Positions 6,387-12,191 of a stretch of DNA of 12,191 nucleotides are shown piece by piece. Where the stretch lies: NCBI GenBank assembly GCA_938049795.1, contig CALLCD010000263.1, positions 1 to 12,191 on the forward strand. Direction: 5' to 3'. Below the pieces are notes generated by a model that was given only the letters and a program-made list of their open reading frames with translations, ran no database searches and was not told the origin of the DNA. Source of the DNA: an uncultured Hyphomonadaceae bacterium (lineage in GTDB: Bacteria > Pseudomonadota > Alphaproteobacteria > Caulobacterales > Hyphomonadaceae). Position numbers and translations under genes: made by a program. Numbering within the stretch: position 1 is the stretch's first letter; the number at the start of each line of letters is the position of its first letter.

Positions 6387-7675
6387 GATTCTGATGAGGC
6401 CTGGGTGACGGGACGATGCTCGTGCCAGGCCAGTGCGAGATAGGCCAAGGCGGTCAGTACGACAGCGTCAATTGCGGCTGTGCCACTTGCAGAGGGGATG
6501 ACCCCTTCGGACATTGCAAGCGCGACGGCTGCTCCGAGGCTCCATGCTATGAAAGCGCGCGGCGCAAATGCCCGGTTGGTCTCAAGATGCTCGACCGTAT
6601 AGCTGGCGTGCCTGATCAGGAAATAGTCAACAATGATGACGCCCGCAACAGGTATGAAGACGATCGACAGGTAGATCAGGAAAGTGACGAAATGATCAAG
6701 TAGGTTCAACAGCGCTGCGGCCGCGCCCAGAACACCCAATCCGGCGATCAGGATGTGACGGTTCAAATTCGGGAAGGTGGCCTTAACAGACAGAACGGTG
6801 GAATAAAGATTGAGCGAGTTCAGGACCCAGCTGCCCGTAATCACGATAAAAAATGCACCCAGCCCTAGACCGTATTGGAGCATGATTTCCAGAATATCGC
6901 TGGAGCCCGTTGCCCCGCTTGCCAAGCTGGCGGCGGCCATGACGATAAGCTGGACGACCATGTACGCAATGAAGGCGACGCTTACCGCGCCGCTCCAGTG
7001 CCGAATGAAACGCGTGATATCGGGCAGGATAATCGCACCGATGATGATGGCGCCGACAATGGCAGAAATGCCTTGGCCCAAGGTCAATGTTGCTTCTTTT
7101 TCTGCGCTCATCAGCGTCGCCAGAGACTGTTCGCCTAGCGCGCGATAGATCAGCAGAGCGGTCACGGTGGCCAGGACGGGCACCATCAAGGTTGATAGCA
7201 GGTTGATGGTCCGGAAGCCCGCATAAGTCAGGGCTGTCATGAACACCGCCGCGATGATGATTAGAAGATTGACCGGCGGATGGATGTCAAACAATTGCGC
7301 GCACAGGCCAGCGGCGGCTTCTGCAAACAGATTGATATTGATGCCAAACCAGCCGAGCAAAGAGATCGCAAAGGCGATGTTGACGATGCCTGCGCCGCGA
7401 TCACCGAATGCAATCCTTGTGAGCAAGTAGGAGCTCATGCGCGTATTCGAGCCGATGGCTCCCATCAGTGCGCCCACAGCAAAAATAACCAGCGAGCCGA
7501 TCACCAGGGCGAGCGCTGTGTGCCATGCGGATAAGCCGTGATACACTTCCAGACCCGTAATAAATGTAGGCAATGAGAAGGCGACCATTGAGGCAACAGC
7601 GGCAACGCGTGGCCACGGGGTTAGCTTGTCGTCGTCAATGGCAACGGCTTCGAATTCACTCATTTCAGATGACAT
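6383..7675 (-). CDS. NCS1-family cytosine/purine/hydantoin-type permease (CodB-like)
   Basis: A membrane transporter of 430 residues with about twelve hydrophobic segments, close in length to CodB. Family signs in order: a short acidic cytoplasmic start then LTPWPRVAAVASMVAFSLP, FITGLEVYHGL, GAIGSNTRMSSYLLTRIAFGDRGA (substrate-site loop region) and LLGWFGININLFAEA. The ATG at 7675 has AAGGG about nine bases upstream. An ATG further out at 7777 would add 34 hydrophilic residues unlike the family, and the next internal Met at 7663 lacks a ribosome site. It is the first gene of the operon, so it likely imports the substrate that the HyuA-like and DUF917 proteins process: a nucleobase, hydantoin or related heterocycle, by cation symport. 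No regulator gene is present in the window. Confidence 0.92.
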   Translation of the reverse strand: MSSEMSEFEAVAIDDDKLTPWPRVAAVASMVAFSLPTFITGLEVYHGLSAWHTALALVIGSLVIFAVGALMGAIGSNTRMSSYLLTRIAFGDRGAGIVNIAFAISLLGWFGININLFAEAAAGLCAQLFDIHPPVNLLIIIAAVFMTALTYAGFRTINLLSTLMVPVLATVTALLIYRALGEQSLATLMSAEKEATLTLGQGISAIVGAIIIGAIILPDITRFIRHWSGAVSVAFIAYMVVQLIVMAAASLASGATGSSDILEIMLQYGLGLGAFFIVITGSWVLNSLNLYSTVLSVKATFPNLNRHILIAGLGVLGAAAALLNLLDHFVTFLIYLSIVFIPVAGVIIVDYFLIRHASYTVEHLETNRAFAPRAFIAWSLGAAVALAMSEGVIPSASGTAAIDAVVLTALAYLALAWHEHRPVTQASSES

Positions 7676-7804
7676 GAAGCGCCCTTGTCCGGTTTGATCC
7701 CACATCGGTCCCCAAAATACCCTGTTGGAAATTCGGTGTTCTGTAAACCCGGATGGGGATGGACGGTGCCGTTTCAACCGGCTTTTGGCCCAAACGGGAT
7801 ATCT
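7676..7804. other. Operon leader region between PiT gene and permease
   Basis: This 129-bp gap must hold the start of the permease operon or a read-through from the phosphate transporter gene upstream. A GCCG/CGGC hairpin with a TTTT run lies near 7768-7787 on the plus strand, where no transcript is expected. I found no well-spaced promoter pair: TTTACA and TATTTT occur on the minus strand but 22 bp apart. Confidence 0.35.
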
Positions 7805-9331
7805 CTACATGACGGCGGAGAGTAGCAGGAAGACTGTTGCTGACAGGAGGCCAGCCATCGGGACGGTGATGACCCATGCGGCGATGATGGTGAGGAAATG
7901 GTGGCGGCGGACTAAGCGGTATTGGCGTTTGGTGTCCGGGCTGATCGTGGGGCCTTCGGCCGTGCGGCGACCGGCTGTGCGGCGGATATAGTTGCGACGG
8001 CGTTTGGAATTGGCGGTGTACCATTCGCGGAAGAAGCCGACGCCGAAGACGCCGCCAACGGCGATATGGGTGGAGCTGACAGGCAGAGCGAGCCAGGTGG
8101 CGATGATCACCGTAATTGCGGCCGAGAGCGCCACGCAAAAGGCGCGCATCGGGTTCAGCTTGGTGATTTGTGCGCCGACCATATTGATGAGTTTGGGGCC
8201 AAACAGAGCCAAGCCGAACGAAATGCCAAGTGCGCCGATCATCATCACCCAGAGCGGTATCTCGACGCTTTTGGCCACCGCGCCTTCCTGAACCGTCGAG
8301 ACGATTGCGGCGAGTGGACCGATGGCATTGGCGACATCATTTGCGCCGTGCGCGAAAGATAGAAGCGCAGCAGAAAAGATGAGCGGAATTTTGAACAATT
8401 TGCGCAGCGACTGGTTGCGATTGGGCATACCTTCTGATTGACGCCTGATTAATGGTGTTGAGATCACCCATGTGATGATCGCGAAGATGGCGCCGACGGA
8501 CAGGGCTCTGAGCACGTTGTCATCAATGGCCTGTTTGACGAAATCTATTTTCTTGAGCCCCTTAAGTGCCAGATAGGCGGTGAAGGCTCCGGCCATGATG
8601 GCGACCAGTACCGGCACCCAGCGTCGGGCGGCGGCGATCTTGTCGTCGCGATAGATGATCTTGATCTTGATGAAGGCCAGAAACAGCGCTGCGATCAGCC
8701 CGCCCAAAAAGGGAGAGATGACCCAGCTGGCGGCAATGCGCGCCATCTCGCCCCAATCGACGGCCATGAAGCCGGCTGCGGCAATACCTGCGCCCGCAAC
8801 ACCACCGACAATGGAATGTGTGGTCGAGACGGGCGCGCCGAGCACGGTGGCAAGGTTGATCCAGATGGCCGCCGAAATCAGTGCGGACATCATCAGAAGC
8901 GTAAATATGCGAGGGTCGGCGACGGCGTCTTTATCGACAATGCCCTTGGAGATTGTGCCGACAACGTCGCCGCCCGCAAGCAGGGCACCCGCGCTTTCGC
9001 AAATGGCGGCAATGACGAGCGCGCCGACAAGGGTGAGCGCTTTGGAGCCAACGGCCGGGCCGACATTGTTGGCGACATCGTTTGCGCCAATATTAATCGC
9101 CATATAAGCGCCAATTGCGGCGGCTGCGACGATCATCAGCGAGCCGGGCTGATCATTGGTCAGACCCATTGTGATCGCTGCGCACCCGGCAATGAAAATG
9201 ATGGCGAGCCCCGGCATCATCAATGTCCGCCCGAGCGAACCTGATGCGTGTTCCATATAGGTGATTTTGGACAGATCTTTGTCCAAGGTCGGTTTCATTT
9301 TGGGAGAAGGATCATTGGAATTTGACGGCAT
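7805..9331 (-). CDS. PiT-family inorganic phosphate transporter
   Basis: A 508-residue inner-membrane phosphate transporter. The duplicated PiT architecture is plain: GANDVANNVGPAVGS (82-96) is echoed by GANDVANAIGP (329-339), and PVSTTHSIVGG (168-178) by PVSSTHIAVGG (417-427). About ten to twelve membrane segments surround a cytoplasmic loop with charged residues (about 292-315). Between the last two helices lies a very basic stretch, NSKRRRNYIRR onward (441-477), which fits the longer Gram-negative form. The ATG at 9331 has GGACC upstream; the Met at codon 12 lacks a ribosome site. The usual PhoU-like (DUF47) partner gene is not adjacent. Substrate could be phosphate alone or a metal-phosphate complex, as for PitA. 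I could not identify a convincing Pho box upstream. Confidence 0.95.
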   Translation of the reverse strand: MPSNSNDPSPKMKPTLDKDLSKITYMEHASGSLGRTLMMPGLAIIFIAGCAAITMGLTNDQPGSLMIVAAAAIGAYMAINIGANDVANNVGPAVGSKALTLVGALVIAAICESAGALLAGGDVVGTISKGIVDKDAVADPRIFTLLMMSALISAAIWINLATVLGAPVSTTHSIVGGVAGAGIAAAGFMAVDWGEMARIAASWVISPFLGGLIAALFLAFIKIKIIYRDDKIAAARRWVPVLVAIMAGAFTAYLALKGLKKIDFVKQAIDDNVLRALSVGAIFAIITWVISTPLIRRQSEGMPNRNQSLRKLFKIPLIFSAALLSFAHGANDVANAIGPLAAIVSTVQEGAVAKSVEIPLWVMMIGALGISFGLALFGPKLINMVGAQITKLNPMRAFCVALSAAITVIIATWLALPVSSTHIAVGGVFGVGFFREWYTANSKRRRNYIRRTAGRRTAEGPTISPDTKRQYRLVRRHHFLTIIAAWVITVPMAGLLSATVFLLLSAVM

Positions 9332-9407
9332 GAATCGGTCCGTGGTGGCTTGCCCACAGTGTTGTCAGAAACAGACTAAGTTGGATAGGTCTAATCACCC
9401 GATAGCG

Positions 9408-9439
9408 GGCAAATGGTCGGAATGCGCTGGCCGTTTGCC
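9408..9439. repeat. Inverted repeat between Nudix gene and PiT gene
   Basis: GGCAAATGG (9408-9416) and CCGTTTGCC (9431-9439) can pair over nine positions with one mismatch and a 14-base loop. It lies after the Nudix stop and before the PiT start on their shared strand. No run of U follows on either strand, so it is a stem-loop or operator candidate and not a standard terminator. Confidence 0.4.
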
Positions 9440-9470
9440 GATTAGGGGCGTTCGTGTTGGCCGGCGGCGG

Positions 9471-9971
9471 CTATTGCAGTTTGGCGGAGGGCTTGAAGCC
9501 TTCGAGCAGTTTTGCAAGTTCGGGATTGGAGACACGCTCGGCGGCCTCGTGTGTGGGGAGCCAGACGCGTTTGCGGCGTCCGGCCTCGGGGAAGTCGGAC
9601 ACGGTGTCTGTGACCGCAATGGTGTAGACGGAGGCGACGCAATTGAGTTGAACGCCCACCTTGTTCTCTTTCTGATAGTGATATTCGCCAATCGGCTCGT
9701 CGGTGATGATGCCCTTGATGCCCGCCTCTTCATAGGCTTCTTCGAGCGCTGTCTGGCTGGAGGAGCGATTTTTCTTCGGCCAGCCCTTTGGTACGATCCA
9801 TTGTCCCGTGCCAAGGCTTGTGATGAGCAGGACTTCCAGACCGTTCGCGCCTTGCCGGTGGCAGATCGCCGCCACTTGCATGACGGGCGGACGCAGGAAG
9901 CCGATAGCGCTCAAAAATCCGGTTACGGATTGTGAGGCATTGGAGAGGAAATTTTGCGATCGGTTCGTCAT
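9471..9971 (-). CDS. Nudix hydrolase, diphosphoinositol-phosphatase-like (GWP type)
   Basis: A Nudix-fold pyrophosphatase of 166 residues from the ATG at 9971. RPPVMQVAAICHRQ begins the fold at 28-41, followed by LEVLLITSLGTGQWIVPKGWP (45-65) and the Nudix helix at 63-85 ending LEEAYEEAGI. The metal-binding Glu residues 78, 81 and 82 are present, so catalysis is likely retained. Two Nudix-box positions differ from consensus: the first Glu is Arg69 and the Arg is Glu77. The family hydrolyses nucleoside or inositol pyrophosphates and dinucleoside polyphosphates; the substrate here is not determinable. An outer ATG at 10091 would add 40 residues of non-family character, so I prefer 9971. It lies upstream of the PiT gene on the same strand, with a 139-bp gap. 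Confidence 0.88.
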   Translation of the reverse strand: MTNRSQNFLSNASQSVTGFLSAIGFLRPPVMQVAAICHRQGANGLEVLLITSLGTGQWIVPKGWPKKNRSSSQTALEEAYEEAGIKGIITDEPIGEYHYQKENKVGVQLNCVASVYTIAVTDTVSDFPEAGRRKRVWLPTHEAAERVSNPELAKLLEGFKPSAKLQ

Positions 9972-9978
9972 TATGAGG

Positions 9979-10009
9979 ATAATATCTTCTGATTTGCTAT
10001 GAAATACAA
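9979..10009 (-). promoter_or_regulatory. Possible Nudix promoter, near-leaderless
   Basis: On the minus strand TATTAT (9984-9979) is a 5/6 match to the -10 consensus and TTGTAT (10009-10004) a 4/6 match to -35, with a long 19-bp spacer. Only seven bases separate the -10 box from the ATG at 9971, so transcription would begin at or next to the start codon. This agrees with the lack of a ribosome site there. Confidence 0.35.
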
Positions 10010-10013
10010 GGTA

Positions 10014-10027
10014 CACACGCAGGTGTG
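10014..10027. repeat. Short inverted repeat in the divergent Nudix/globin region
   Basis: CACAC-GCAG-GTGTG is a perfect 5-bp inverted repeat with a 4-base centre, a few bases upstream of the possible Nudix -35 box and 143 bp before the globin start. It could be an operator, but arms this short also arise by chance. Confidence 0.3.
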
Positions 10028-10169
10028 AGGGGTTTGACTGGTTTCTGCGCCATGTCTTGCAGGTTATATGCCGCTCATCTGCCTGCCGCATTGATCTCAG
10101 CGGCCGGACGCGCCAGAATGCCTAATTGTGCGGTTCGAAGCTGCCACCGATTGAAAGGCCCAAAAGTCC

Positions 10170-10628
10170 ATGCCGATTCCCATTTCCGCCCATGAAAGAC
10201 GCCGTGCCATTCAGGAGCAGGCGGCCAAGCTGCGGATTGATGAGGCCTATGTTTCAGTTCTGGTCGATACGTTTTACGAGCGTGTTCGGGGGCATGCCGA
10301 ATTGGGGCCGATCTTTCAGTCGGTGATTGAGGACAATTGGGACCATCATCTTGGCAAGATGAAACAGTTCTGGGCGTCGGTTGCGTTTAATGCGGGCAAT
10401 TATCAGGGCCAGCCCGGTCCCAAGCATAAAGCACTGACGCAGACGACTGATGTCGAAGCGCGGCATTTCGAGATCTGGCTGCAGCTGTTTGAAGAGACGT
10501 TGCAAGACACCGCGCCAAGCCCGGGCGCTGTGCCATATTTCATGGAGCGGGCGCATCGGATTGCGCAGAGCCTTCAACTGATGATGTTTGGGGCGCCGGA
10601 ACTGCGTGATCGGACTGTCGCGCCCTAG
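10170..10628 (+). CDS. Group III truncated haemoglobin
   Basis: A soluble 152-residue haem protein of the 2-over-2 globin group III (P). Aligning by eye to the Campylobacter jejuni Ctb pattern: VDTFYERVRGHAELGPIF (32-49) with the B10 Tyr36, then NWDHHLGKMKQFW (56-68) with His60 at the distal E7 position, GQPGPKHKAL (80-89) with proximal haem-ligand His86, and HFEIWLQLFEETL (99-111) with Trp103 at G8. Tyr, His and Trp in the distal pocket are typical for oxygen or nitric-oxide chemistry. The N-terminus is about 15 residues longer than Ctb. The ATG at 10170 has only a weak AAAGG eleven bases upstream. It is transcribed alone, divergent from the Nudix gene and convergent with the helicase gene 23 bp beyond its stop. 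Confidence 0.93.
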   Translation: MPIPISAHERRRAIQEQAAKLRIDEAYVSVLVDTFYERVRGHAELGPIFQSVIEDNWDHHLGKMKQFWASVAFNAGNYQGQPGPKHKALTQTTDVEARHFEIWLQLFEETLQDTAPSPGAVPYFMERAHRIAQSLQLMMFGAPELRDRTVAP

Positions 10629-10651
10629 ACGCGCATCTTTGCCTCTGATTG

Positions 10652-11986
10652 TTACAGCAGCGCCTCGTCGTCCTTGGCAAATTTCGCTAGCAAATACGCG
10701 TCGGTGTCTTCGAGCTTGTCGAGCTTGCCAAAGGCGAAGGCGGCGCGGTCCATCACCATGTCGCGGGGGCGCAGCGTGCGGGAGATTTCGAGGCCGCCAA
10801 GGCTGCGCGCACGGGAGAAGGCGACATAGGCTTGTCCGTGGGCGAACATGCCGTGGTCGAAGTCGATATAGACTTTGTCGAGCGTGAGCCCCTGCGCCTT
10901 GTGGATCGTCACCGCATAGGCGAGCCGCAGCGGCATCTGTTTGAATGTGCCGACCACTTCGCGCGAGACTTTCTTGGTTTCGGCATCGACCGTATAGCGA
11001 TATTTTTCCCACGAGGCGGGCTCGATCTCATAGGCGCGGCCCTCGACATCGACGATCACGCTGTCTTCGCCAAAGCCCTCGACGGTGGCGAGCGAGCCGT
11101 TGACCCATCGTCCTTCGGGGTCATTCTTGATCAGCATGACGCGCGCGCCGACTTTCAGCTCGAGATCGGCTTCGGTCGGGTAGGCGCGTTCCTCGAATTG
11201 TCCTTCTACGGAGGCTGAAAATGTGGAGGCGCGCGAGGTCAGTTCGGCCAGACGCGCCTGATTGATGCGGAAGGCATTGGCATTGTTCGGGGTGAGCACG
11301 ACATGGGTTTCGCTCGCCTCTTTTGCGGACCTGTCGGAGACGAGCGAGCCGAGCAGATCGAGATCGGGCTGGGTGATCCGGCCCTGCCGCATCGCGCCAA
11401 GCAGGGCGAGGAATTTCGGGTCGGCCTGACGGAACACATGTTTGAGCGCGAGCAGGGCGAACTCGGCTTCTTTGAAGGCGGGCGCGTTGAAAAAGTAGGA
11501 GCCGCCATAGCGCTCTTTGAGGATCGGAGCCTCATCATTGCCCACCACGGGCGGCAATTGATGCAAGTCGCCCGACAAGATCATCCGCACACCGCCAAAG
11601 GGACGCTTCGAGCCACGATTGAGCTTGAGGGATTTGTCGATGGCGTCGAGCATATCCGCGCGAACCATCGAAATCTCGTCAATGATCATCGTTTTCATCG
11701 CACGGAAGACGCGGCCATTGCGCAATCGCTTTACGTCGGTCGGCTCCATCAGGCGGGGCGGCAGTTTGAAGAAGGAGTGGATGGTCTGTCCACCAACATT
11801 CATCGCTGCAACGCCGGTGGGTGCGAGGACGACGGCTTCCTCTCCGGCTTCATCGAGAAAGCGGCGCAGGAGGGTTGTTTTGCCGGTGCCTGCGCGGCCG
11901 GTGAGAAAGAGGTTGCCTTGCGCGCCGGCGCCCTGATTGACCCAATTGGCGGGGGCGGAATAGATGTCTTCGGGCGTGTCGGTCAT
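10652..11986 (-). CDS. PIF1-like SF1B DNA helicase
   Basis: A 444-residue helicase with the PIF1/RecD-like superfamily 1B motif set. Motif I is GRAGTGKTT (30-38), Ia is LAPTGVAA (54-61) followed by GGQTIHSFF (65-73), II is MIIDEISMV (100-108), III is SGDLHQLPPV (138-147), the motif IV region with FRQADPKF at 185-192, V is AVTIHKAQGLTLD (358-370) and VI is AYVAFSRAR (386-394). Bacterial PIF1 proteins move 5' to 3' and unwind structures such as G-quadruplexes; that activity is inferred. The compact size, with only short tails, is normal for bacterial forms. The ATG at 11986 begins MTDTPEDIYSAPANWV; no strong ribosome site precedes it. The gene is GC-rich with strong third-position GC and appears native to the chromosome. 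Confidence 0.94.
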   Translation of the reverse strand: MTDTPEDIYSAPANWVNQGAGAQGNLFLTGRAGTGKTTLLRRFLDEAGEEAVVLAPTGVAAMNVGGQTIHSFFKLPPRLMEPTDVKRLRNGRVFRAMKTMIIDEISMVRADMLDAIDKSLKLNRGSKRPFGGVRMILSGDLHQLPPVVGNDEAPILKERYGGSYFFNAPAFKEAEFALLALKHVFRQADPKFLALLGAMRQGRITQPDLDLLGSLVSDRSAKEASETHVVLTPNNANAFRINQARLAELTSRASTFSASVEGQFEERAYPTEADLELKVGARVMLIKNDPEGRWVNGSLATVEGFGEDSVIVDVEGRAYEIEPASWEKYRYTVDAETKKVSREVVGTFKQMPLRLAYAVTIHKAQGLTLDKVYIDFDHGMFAHGQAYVAFSRARSLGGLEISRTLRPRDMVMDRAAFAFGKLDKLEDTDAYLLAKFAKDDEALL

Positions 11987-12021
11987 GGGTGTCGGGTCGT
12001 CTTGATGGCAATTGAACAGAT

Positions 12022-12034
12022 GCGGAACATCCGC
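12022..12034. repeat. Short perfect hairpin upstream of the helicase gene
   Basis: GCGGA-ACA-TCCGC forms a 5-bp stem with a 3-base loop, 36 bp upstream of the helicase start codon. No U-tract follows on either strand. It could be an operator or leader hairpin; the evidence is only the symmetry. Confidence 0.25.
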
Positions 12035-12123
12035 GCTGCCTGCGTCCTAGCATGCATCGGCGAAATCACAAAAACGGGAAGAGCAAATGCTTGAATCTTT
12101 TCGTGTATTGAGTAACTAGATTT

Positions 12124-12191
12124 ATGGAATTTGGCCCCGTTTTCTTCGTTTTTGCACTGTTTCCAGTGTTGATTTTCTTATACACGCTGCA
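12124..12191 (+). CDS. Possible start of a small membrane protein, cut by window end
   Basis: An ATG at 12124 opens a frame that runs off the right edge after 22 codons. The residues MEFGPVFFVFALFPVLIFLY are almost entirely hydrophobic, as in a membrane anchor or signal segment. A TGA lies five codons upstream in frame, so this ATG is the only start available. The ribosome site is weak (GAG eleven bases upstream), and the composition is AT-rich, as in the preceding intergenic stretch. No family can be named from so little. Confidence 0.4.
   Translation, partial: MEFGPVFFVFALFPVLIFLYTL

Noticed and set aside
7665..8138. Minus-strand open frame of 157 codons spanning the PiT C-terminus and the permease leader.
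   Set aside because: It overlaps the PiT gene in another frame and is full of Arg, His and Pro; not protein-like.
9355..9385. Pho-box-like sequence upstream of the PiT gene (TTGTCA and CAGACT elements).
   Set aside because: The second half-site matches the CTGTCAT pattern at only about three of seven bases, so a PhoB site is not supported.
9261..9935. Plus-strand open frame of 224 codons.
   Set aside because: It lies antisense to the Nudix gene and the PiT start; the composition is that of a shadow frame in GC-rich DNA and no domain is seen.
11303..12094. Plus-strand open frame of 263 codons.
   Set aside because: It is antisense to the PIF1-like helicase, whose motifs are complete; the antisense translation shows no family pattern.

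Overview
The window looks like a chromosome segment from an alphaproteobacterium. The evidence is the protein flavour (a CodB-type permease, a GWP-type Nudix protein, a PiT transporter with a basic insertion near its C-terminus, a short PIF1-like helicase) and moderate to high GC, with an AT-richer left end. I cannot name a genus from sequence alone.

Layout, left to right. (1) Bases 1-3623 look like a mobile or recently exchanged segment: the 3' end of a VOC (glyoxalase-fold) gene, an orphan AAA+ ATPase of the DUF4143 group, and a tyrosine integrase with an arm-binding N-terminus. The integrase start faces a tRNA-Gly(UCC) gene. The gap between them carries a good integrase promoter and two sets of helically phased short repeats that resemble integrase arm sites. 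The ATPase promoter has 22-bp-phased repeats woven through its -35 and -10 boxes.

(2) Bases 3641-7675 hold a tight minus-strand operon, transcribed from right to left: an NCS1 cytosine/hydantoin-type permease, a hydantoinase/oxoprolinase-family ATPase (HyuA-like) and a DUF917 (S-methyl-thiohydantoin-desulfurase-like) protein. The genes are joined by 4-nt start/stop overlaps. Directly after DUF917 an open stretch encodes 31 residues that read like the N-terminus of an amidohydrolase. It lacks a normal start (ACG where ATG would give a TAATG overlap) and ends 17 bp from the tRNA. I read it as a truncated fourth operon gene at a recombination boundary. Together the operon would import and process a hydantoin-like nitrogen heterocycle, with the ring-opening amidohydrolase step possibly lost here.

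(3) Bases 7805-12191 look like ordinary chromosome: a PiT-family phosphate transporter and a Nudix hydrolase on the minus strand, a divergent group III truncated haemoglobin on the plus strand, then a PIF1-like helicase convergent with it. The window ends in the first codons of what may be a small membrane protein.

The most interesting signals are at the tRNA-Gly junction (an odd tRNA, phased repeats, a truncated operon gene), in the repeat-laced ATPase promoter, and in the DUF917 operon itself.
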